8,171 bases of DNA from an uncultured Chloroflexota bacterium. Its GTDB lineage: Bacteria > Chloroflexota > Anaerolineae > Anaerolineales > Villigracilaceae. The notes beneath the pieces were generated by a model. It was given only the letters and a program-made list of their open reading frames with translations. It had not been told where the DNA came from and searched no databases. The translations under genes and the position numbers were made by a program. The DNA lies in contig CAILWD010000313.1 in NCBI GenBank assembly GCA_903837815.1, positions 1-8,171 on the forward strand, given 5' to 3'. Below are positions 1 through 4,550 of this stretch, piece after piece (position 1 is the stretch's first letter; each line of letters opens with the position of its first letter).

Positions 1-308
1 AAGGCTCGAAGGGAGTCAAATCCAACGTGGTCTGTGACGCGCTACTGCTCGATCCCAAATCCCGTTCGGATACTTACCCTTACATCGAGATCGACGAAGA
101 CGATGTAACCATCGGACACGAAGCCTCGGTCAGCAAGGTTGGCGAGGAGCAGTTGTTCTACCTCATGTCGCGCGGGCTGAGTGAAGAGGAAGCCACCACC
201 ATGGTTGTCTCCGGCTTCATCGAGCCGCTGGTCAAGGAATTGCCAATGGAATACGCGGTGGAAATGAACCGCCTGATCCAGTTGCAGATGGAAGGTTCGA
301 TAGGATAA
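1..308 (+). CDS. sufB: Fe-S cluster assembly scaffold SufB, C-terminal fragment (5' truncated by the window)
   Basis: This is the last 101 codons of SufB, the scaffold subunit that with SufC and SufD builds Fe-S clusters in the cytosol. The reading frame enters at base 3 and ends at TAA 306-308. The GTG at 27 is an internal valine codon, not a start, because the frame is open to the window edge with family-like sequence (GSKGVKSNVVCDALLLDP). The features PYIEIDEDD, GHEASVSKVGEEQLFYLMSRG and the closing ELPMEYAVEMNRL are typical of the SufB C-terminus. The cysteine in NVVCDALL (bases 33-35) has 90 residues after it, the same distance from the C-terminus as E. coli SufB Cys405, the residue implicated in cluster assembly; that equivalence is inferred from position and context. 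SufD follows after 99 bases that contain a palindromic repeat. Confidence 0.96.
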   Translation, partial: GSKGVKSNVVCDALLLDPKSRSDTYPYIEIDEDDVTIGHEASVSKVGEEQLFYLMSRGLSEEEATTMVVSGFIEPLVKELPMEYAVEMNRLIQLQMEGSIG

Positions 309-310
309 TT

Positions 311-393
311 CGTCATTGCGAGAGCGTTAGCCCGAAGCAATCTCTCACATGCGGAAGATTGCTTCGTCGGGGAAGGCACCCTCCTCGCAATGA
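311..393. repeat. Dispersed palindromic repeat, copy 1 (sufB-sufD spacer)
   Basis: Two nested perfect inverted repeats are visible. The outer arms are TCATTGCGAG (313-322) and CTCGCAATGA (384-393); the inner arms are CGAAGCAATCT (333-343) and AGATTGCTTCG (356-366). The same words in the same order recur at 6939-7054, so this is a repeated element and not a local hairpin. Elements of this look (TCATTGCGAG...GAAGCAATC) are scattered between genes in many environmental bacterial genomes and encode nothing. Transcribed with sufB, it would form a long stem-loop just before sufD and could affect mRNA processing or the sufB:sufD ratio, which is inference. Confidence 0.85.
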
Positions 394-407
394 TATGGAT
401 AATAATC

Positions 408-1739
408 ATGCAAGAGAAACCCAAAGTATCAGTTACCAGAACCCGGCGAGACTCTGCCGCGAAGGAATTTTCCTTCACCGCGGACTCCATCTCTGCCGGC
501 GAATTGAACGATGTCCGCGCCCAGGCTTGGGATGCGTTTATGAAATTCTCCATGCCTGTCACCACCGATGAAGCCTGGCGGCGCACCGACTTGCGAATGT
601 TGCCCGCGCCCGATTTCAAACTTCCGAAAGAAGGTGCATTTCACGACCTGCCTGTCGTTCCTGACTATTTGCTCCAGCCGTTGACCGGCGAAAAGCACGG
701 CGGACAAATCAGCCTTATGCCGGGCGGTTCGCGCGTTGAACTCGACCCTGAACTCGTCTCGAAGGGCGTCATCTTCACTGACATCCGCACCGCCGAACGG
801 GACCATCCCCAACTGCTGAGAAAATTGATCGGCAAAGTAGTCAAGGTGGACGATGGAAAATTTGCGGCGCTGGCTTCCGCGCTGGCGGGCAATGGCGTGC
901 TGTTGCACGTCCCGCGTAATGTGCAGGTGGATACTCCGCTCCACTCTGTGTTGTGGGGACCGGGCGGCGACCTGGCTCACTTCTCTCACCTGATCGTCAA
1001 TCTGGACGACGGCGCTTCGGTAACCTATGTTCATGAAGCCGCCTCGCCCGATGAACCCGGTCACGCCATGCACGCTGGTGTGGTCGAAATCCACGTTGGG
1101 CAAAATGCCAACTTGCGCTTTGTAGAATTGCAATCGTGGGGACGCCACGTCTGGAACTTCTCGCACGAACGCGCCCGCGTCGAACGCGGCGGCAACATTG
1201 ATTGGATCTTCGGCGCGGTTGGGTCGCGGCTGACCAAGAACTTCTCTGACCTCGATTTGGCCGGCGAAGGGGCGCAGGGACGTATGTCGGGCTTTTACTT
1301 CACAGACGGTTCCCAGCACCTCGATCACGATACCCAGCAGAATCACTTTGCTCCGCATACCACCAGCGACCTGTTGTTCAAAGGCGCGTTGAAAGGGAAA
1401 AGCCGCTCTGTGTGGCAGGGCATGATTTACGTCGCGCCCGGCGCGCAGAAGACAGACGGCTATCAGGCAAACCGCAACCTCGTTTTGGATGACCAGTCGC
1501 GGGCGGATTCCATCCCCGGTCTGGAAATCCTCGCAGATGATGTCCGCTGTACGCACGGCGCGACGGTCGGTAAACTCGAAAAGGAGCCGCTTTTCTATCT
1601 CAAAAGTCGCGGTATTCCCGAAGCGGATGCCGAGCGGCTTGTGGTCGAGGGTTTCTTCGATCCCATCATGCAGCGCATTCCGTTCGAAGGTGTGCGCGAA
1701 AGATTCCAGCAAGCCATTCAGGAGAAATTGTCAGGGTAA
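408..1739 (+). CDS. sufD: Fe-S cluster assembly protein SufD
   Basis: SufD, 443 residues from the chosen start, is the partner of SufB in the SufBC2D scaffold and is needed for iron acquisition and cluster assembly. The N-terminal helical part contains EAWRRTDLRMLP, matching the AWKxTDL-type motif of the family. The core beta-helix and the C-terminal part carry QNHFAPHTTSDLLFKG, KTDGYQANRNLVL, and CTHGATVG followed by PLFYLKSRGI. The His of CTHG (residue 383) lies 60 residues from the end, close to the spacing of E. coli SufD His360, a functionally important residue at the SufB interface. An ATG at 390 is also in frame, but it lies inside the right arm of the palindromic repeat and adds only MIWIII. 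The ATG at 408, with GGA at 397-399 upstream, is preferred. The ribosome site is weak. The length is normal for the family. Confidence 0.95.
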   Translation: MQEKPKVSVTRTRRDSAAKEFSFTADSISAGELNDVRAQAWDAFMKFSMPVTTDEAWRRTDLRMLPAPDFKLPKEGAFHDLPVVPDYLLQPLTGEKHGGQISLMPGGSRVELDPELVSKGVIFTDIRTAERDHPQLLRKLIGKVVKVDDGKFAALASALAGNGVLLHVPRNVQVDTPLHSVLWGPGGDLAHFSHLIVNLDDGASVTYVHEAASPDEPGHAMHAGVVEIHVGQNANLRFVELQSWGRHVWNFSHERARVERGGNIDWIFGAVGSRLTKNFSDLDLAGEGAQGRMSGFYFTDGSQHLDHDTQQNHFAPHTTSDLLFKGALKGKSRSVWQGMIYVAPGAQKTDGYQANRNLVLDDQSRADSIPGLEILADDVRCTHGATVGKLEKEPLFYLKSRGIPEADAERLVVEGFFDPIMQRIPFEGVRERFQQAIQEKLSG

Positions 1740-1747
1740 AATAGAAG

Positions 1748-1782
1748 ACCGTCCTGCGAATCAACTTGATTTGCGGGACGGT
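1748..1782 (+). terminator. Strong stem-loop just after sufD (no T-run; possible attenuator or 3' stabiliser)
   Basis: A 16-base-pair stem (left arm 1748-1763, right arm 1767-1782) with two G-T wobbles closes on a 3-base loop, starting 8 bases after the sufD stop codon. No U-rich tract follows, so it is not a classic intrinsic terminator. It may act as an RNA-stabilising or processing hairpin between sufD and the downstream genes. The end of the right arm (GACGG, 1777-1781) can also pair with CCGTC (1787-1791), giving a short mutually exclusive structure. Function is inferred. Confidence 0.5.
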
Positions 1783-1878
1783 TGATCCGTCAGATTGAAT
1801 CAGGCTGATGGGACGCGCCAACTTCCAGTTTGGAAAGAGGCGGAGGGCAGTACCAAAATCCACAACAGGATGTGAGTC

Positions 1879-2412
1879 ATGGTCGAAAAATCGAAAGTCA
1901 AGTCAAAGGTGGCGGTCAAAGCAAAATCTGTAAAGAAATTAACCTCAAAGCCAATTCCGAAGGTTAATCCCACTGGCAAGTTAACCATTAGAGCGGTGGA
2001 AAAAGAAAAGAAGAAGGAAGCGACGCCCAAGCTCGCGGCAGCGCAGGTTGTGAAACGGGTCATCAACCCATTTTCAGGGAAGCGGCCGGCTGTCAAGCGC
2101 TCTCCGCGTTCCACTCAGTTTTCGTACATGAAGGCGCCCGGTCTCGAGCATGAATTCGAAGTGGGCGACACGGTGGAGGTGTTTTGCGACCACGAGAAGA
2201 GCCGCGAGCGGATTCGCGGCTGGGTGAAGGGGATTGTGGTGCAGGTGGATTACAAGATGGTGGCGGTGCAATTCCGTTCGAATGTTTACCTCACCGACGG
2301 CTGGATGGTGCCCGACCGAATTCTGTGGTACCCCTTGAACTCGGAGCACATCCGCCCGGTTGCCGGTAAGAAGTCGGCAAAGGAAAAGAAGCCATTAATC
2401 CCGGTATATTAA
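1879..2412 (+). CDS. Small basic protein: Lys/Ala/Pro-rich tail plus SH3/Tudor-like domain, in the SUF operon
   Basis: This 177-residue protein is not from a family I can name. Residues 1-80 are low complexity and strongly basic: 19 Lys and 5 Arg among Ala, Val, Pro and Ser, like the tails of histone-H1-like or ribosome-associated proteins. Residues 92-160 look like a compact small beta-barrel: VGDTVEVFCD, then RGWVKGIVVQVDYKMVAVQF, then DGWMVPDRILWYPLNSEHIRP. That pattern of a VGD opening, an alternating strand pair and a W-x-P-x-x-R-I closing resembles SH3-like Tudor/Agenet or KOW folds, by inference only. There is no signal peptide or membrane helix. The start is supported by AGGA at 1867-1870, eight bases before ATG. 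Its stop is one base before the sufS start, so translation of the two is probably coupled. A nucleic-acid or ribosome contact is possible, but no role in Fe-S assembly can be read from the sequence. Confidence 0.85.
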   Translation: MVEKSKVKSKVAVKAKSVKKLTSKPIPKVNPTGKLTIRAVEKEKKKEATPKLAAAQVVKRVINPFSGKRPAVKRSPRSTQFSYMKAPGLEHEFEVGDTVEVFCDHEKSRERIRGWVKGIVVQVDYKMVAVQFRSNVYLTDGWMVPDRILWYPLNSEHIRPVAGKKSAKEKKPLIPVY

Positions 2413-2413
2413 T

Positions 2414-3640
2414 ATGAAACTCGATGTTGTTGAAGTCCGAAAGGACTTTCCAATTCTTGAACGTGAGGCGCGACCGGGTGTGCGCGTGACTTATCTGGAT
2501 TCTACCGCCACGTCGCAAAAACCCGTGCAGGTGATTCAGGCGATGGACGATTTCTATCGCAAGTCAAATGCAAATATCCACCGCGGCGTTCATACGCTTG
2601 CCGAAGAATCCACTGCGCTGTACGAAGGCGCGCGCGAGCGGATTGCGAAATTCATCAATGCCGAATCGGCGCGGCAGGTGATTTACACCCGCAACACCAC
2701 CGAGTCGATTAATCTGGTGGCGTACAGTTGGGCGCGTGCGAATCTAAAGCAAGGCGATCTTGTCATCCTGACCGAGATGGAACATCACAGCAATTTGGTT
2801 CCCTGGCACATGCTTCAAGCGGAGCGCGGCATCGAGTTGGACTTCATCCCCGTAACGGAGGATGGGCTACTGGATTTGGAGGTTTACAAATCTCAGTTGA
2901 ATCGCCGCCCGAAGCTGGTCTCGTTTACCCACATGTCCAACGTCCTCGGGACGATTAATCCCGCCGCTGAAATCATCCGCCTTGCCCATGAAGTGGGCGC
3001 GGTGACTTTGGTGGACGGCGCTCAATCTGTTCCTCATTTGACGGTGGACGTGCAAGCCCTCGGCGCGGATTTTTACGCCTTCTCGGCGCACAAGATGTGC
3101 GGACCGACGGGCATTGGCGCGTTGTACGGCAAGCAGGACTTGCTCGAATCCATGCCGCCCTTCCTCGGCGGCGGCGACATGATTCGGGAGGTCAAGCTGC
3201 GCTCGTTCCGTCCGAATTCCCTGCCGCACAAATTCGAGGCTGGCACTCCCGCCATTGCCGAGGCGGTCGGTTTCGGCGCGGCGGTAGATTATCTCTCCGC
3301 CATCGGCATGGACAAGATCGCGGCGCATGAACATGAAATCACCGAATATGCCCTGGAGCGGCTGGAGGAAATCCCCGGCGTGAAGTTGTTCGGTCCCTCG
3401 GCGGATAAAAAAGGCGGCGTGGCAGCGTTCACACTCGAAGACATCCACCCGCATGACGTGGCGCAAATCCTGGACCAGGACGGAATCGCCGTCCGTGCGG
3501 GACATCACTGCGCCCAGCCCCTGCACGAGAAATTTGGAATCCCCGCCACCAGCCGCGCTTCCTTCTATTTGTACAGCACGAAAGAGGAGGTGGATTTTCT
3601 GGTGAACGGAATTTATAAAGTGAAGGAAATGTTTTCGTAA
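2414..3640 (+). CDS. sufS: Cysteine desulfurase SufS (class II, PLP-dependent)
   Basis: SufS, 408 residues, releases sulfur from L-cysteine as an enzyme-bound persulfide and gives alanine, supplying the SUF scaffold. It is a fold-type I PLP enzyme of the CsdA/SufS group. Visible landmarks are YLDSTATSQKP (27-37), ANIHRGVHTL (53-62), the cofactor-stacking EMEHHSN (121-127, His124/His125), DGAQS with the PLP-nitrogen Asp201, SAHKMCGPTGIG with the Schiff-base Lys227, and RAGHHCAQPL with the catalytic Cys366. The region KFEAGTPA (273-280) is also conserved. The RxGHHCAQP context is that of class II (SufS-type) enzymes, not IscS. Length is typical. It begins one base after the preceding stop codon with no good Shine-Dalgarno site, which points to translational coupling. 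SufU, its usual sulfur acceptor in zinc-type SUF systems, follows 83 bases downstream. Confidence 0.97.
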   Translation: MKLDVVEVRKDFPILEREARPGVRVTYLDSTATSQKPVQVIQAMDDFYRKSNANIHRGVHTLAEESTALYEGARERIAKFINAESARQVIYTRNTTESINLVAYSWARANLKQGDLVILTEMEHHSNLVPWHMLQAERGIELDFIPVTEDGLLDLEVYKSQLNRRPKLVSFTHMSNVLGTINPAAEIIRLAHEVGAVTLVDGAQSVPHLTVDVQALGADFYAFSAHKMCGPTGIGALYGKQDLLESMPPFLGGGDMIREVKLRSFRPNSLPHKFEAGTPAIAEAVGFGAAVDYLSAIGMDKIAAHEHEITEYALERLEEIPGVKLFGPSADKKGGVAAFTLEDIHPHDVAQILDQDGIAVRAGHHCAQPLHEKFGIPATSRASFYLYSTKEEVDFLVNGIYKVKEMFS

Positions 3641-3655
3641 AGTGGCAGGGTATCG

Positions 3656-3709
3656 AAGTGTCAAGGTGTCATTGACACTTTTGACACCTCGACACTTTTT
3701 TCGACACTT
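3656..3709 (+). repeat. GACAC/GTGTC repeat cluster forming a terminator-like stem-loop (sufS-sufU spacer)
   Basis: Arms 3656-3671 and 3682-3697 pair over 16 positions with a single mismatch around a 10-base loop, and six T residues follow at 3696-3701. This looks like an intrinsic terminator or attenuator inside the operon. The word GACAC occurs four times (3674, 3683, 3691, 3703) and its complement GTGTC twice (3658, 3666), at steps of 8 to 12 bases, so several alternative hairpins can form. The sufU ribosome site (GGAG 3715-3718) lies just after. It may partly separate sufU and the ferredoxin gene from sufS, by inference. Confidence 0.6.
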
Positions 3710-3723
3710 TTGATGGAGCATTC

Positions 3724-4119
3724 ATGGACGACCTATACAGAGAAGTCATCATCGAGCATTACAAAAATCCCTCCTACCGAGGAAAACTCGATCCGCACGA
3801 TATTTCATTTGCGGATAACAACCCGCTCTGCGGCGACCACATCCAGATTGACCTGCGAGTGGACGGAAACGGCATCGTGACCGATGCCCGCTTCGACGGT
3901 CACGGTTGCGCCATCTCGCAAGCCTCCGCCGACCTGTTGCTTGAATCCATCATCGGCAAGCCGCTGGAAGAAGTGAAGAAGCTCAACAAGGACTCCGTCC
4001 TCGAATTGCTTGGCATCGACCTCGGACCTGTCCGCTTGAAATGCGCCCTGCTCTCGTTGAAGGTCTTGAAGGCGGGAGTCTATGGGATGAACGAAGCCAG
4101 CGATTCTCTGGTGGAGTGA
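3724..4119 (+). CDS. sufU: SufU-type zinc-dependent sulfurtransferase (sulfur acceptor for SufS), short form
   Basis: This 131-residue protein is of the SufU/IscU fold. SufU binds Zn and accepts persulfide sulfur from SufS for delivery to the SufBCD scaffold. The metal ligand set is visible: Cys36 and Asp38 in NPLCGD, Cys62 in GHGCAISQAS, and Cys107 in VRLKCALLSLKVL. The residue before the third Cys is Lys106, as in SufU (RIKC-type), and not the His found in true IscU. The N-terminal LYREVIIEHYKNP is typical of the family. Oddly, only 44 residues separate Cys62 from Cys107, close to IscU spacing; B. subtilis-type SufU has an extra stretch of roughly 17-20 residues there. The start at 3724 is supported by GGAG at 3715-3718. 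SufS lies directly upstream, fitting a SufS-SufU pair. An IscU-like name is the alternative, but the operon and Lys106 favour SufU. Confidence 0.93.
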   Translation: MDDLYREVIIEHYKNPSYRGKLDPHDISFADNNPLCGDHIQIDLRVDGNGIVTDARFDGHGCAISQASADLLLESIIGKPLEEVKKLNKDSVLELLGIDLGPVRLKCALLSLKVLKAGVYGMNEASDSLVE

Positions 4120-4145
4120 GGAAGTACGCAAGTACACAGGTAATC

Positions 4146-4493
4146 ATGTTCAACTACACTTCCATTGATGAGGATAAAATCGAATTTGTAGAAATTGCCC
4201 CCGCTTCCGAACTCCCAAACGGCGAGCGGCTGTTTGTCGAAGTCGGTGACAAGCCGATTGTGATTTTCAATATCGCAGGGCAATTCTTCGCGATTGGCGA
4301 TGTCTGCACCCATGACGATGGTCCGCTGGGAGATGGGGATTTGGAAGGACATCACGTCGTCTGCCCGCGCCACGGCGCAGAATTCGATGTGCGGACGGGC
4401 AAAGCCATGTCCATGCCCGCGGTGATGGACATCCCCGCCTATCCGGTTCAGGTCAGGGATGGGAACATTTTTGTGGGTATACCGAAGGAATAA
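4146..4493 (+). CDS. Rieske-type [2Fe-2S] ferredoxin
   Basis: This is a 115-residue soluble Rieske protein, the type often labelled 'non-heme iron oxygenase ferredoxin subunit'. The cluster motif is complete: Cys54-x-His56 in DVCTHDDGPL and Cys73-x2-His76 in VVCPRHGAEFD, with 16 residues between the halves. The segment GKAMSMPAVMDIPAYPV matches the usual region after the second motif. There is no signal peptide or membrane anchor, so it is cytosolic and is not the quinol-oxidase Rieske subunit. The frame is open further upstream (from 4041), but that part overlaps sufU. ATG 4146, preceded by AGG at 4138-4140, is the natural start. It sits 26 bases after sufU and before the operon terminator. 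A role as electron donor in Fe-S assembly or to an unlinked oxygenase is possible; its partner is not visible here. Confidence 0.93.
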   Translation: MFNYTSIDEDKIEFVEIAPASELPNGERLFVEVGDKPIVIFNIAGQFFAIGDVCTHDDGPLGDGDLEGHHVVCPRHGAEFDVRTGKAMSMPAVMDIPAYPVQVRDGNIFVGIPKE

Positions 4494-4496
4494 ACT

Positions 4497-4528
4497 AAAA
4501 GCGCTCTCGATGAGGGCGCTTTTTTATT
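4497..4528. terminator. Intrinsic terminator of the SUF operon, probably bidirectional
   Basis: A 12-pair stem (4497-4508 with 4512-4523, one G-T wobble) closes on a GAT loop and runs into a T-run (4520-4525) followed by ATTT, just after the Rieske gene stop. On the minus strand the same hairpin is followed by TTTTAGTTTA, so it can also end the convergent NTPase gene, whose stop is at 4551-4553. Confidence 0.9.
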
Positions 4529-4550
4529 TGTCGATTATTTTATCCGCCGT

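Noticed and set aside
311..393. A short CRISPR-like or tRNA-like structure between sufB and sufD
   Set aside because: There is one palindrome only, without regularly spaced direct repeats, no cloverleaf, and a second copy elsewhere in the window shows a dispersed repeat.
429..1712. A 427-codon open frame on the minus strand opposite sufD
   Set aside because: sufD is a certain gene on the other strand. The antisense frame has no recognisable domain, and it is the usual by-product of codon bias in GC-rich genes.
2867..3721. A 284-codon open frame on the minus strand opposite sufS
   Set aside because: It lies almost wholly against the conserved sufS gene, begins in the repeat-rich spacer, and shows only low-complexity Arg/His/Val-rich sequence.
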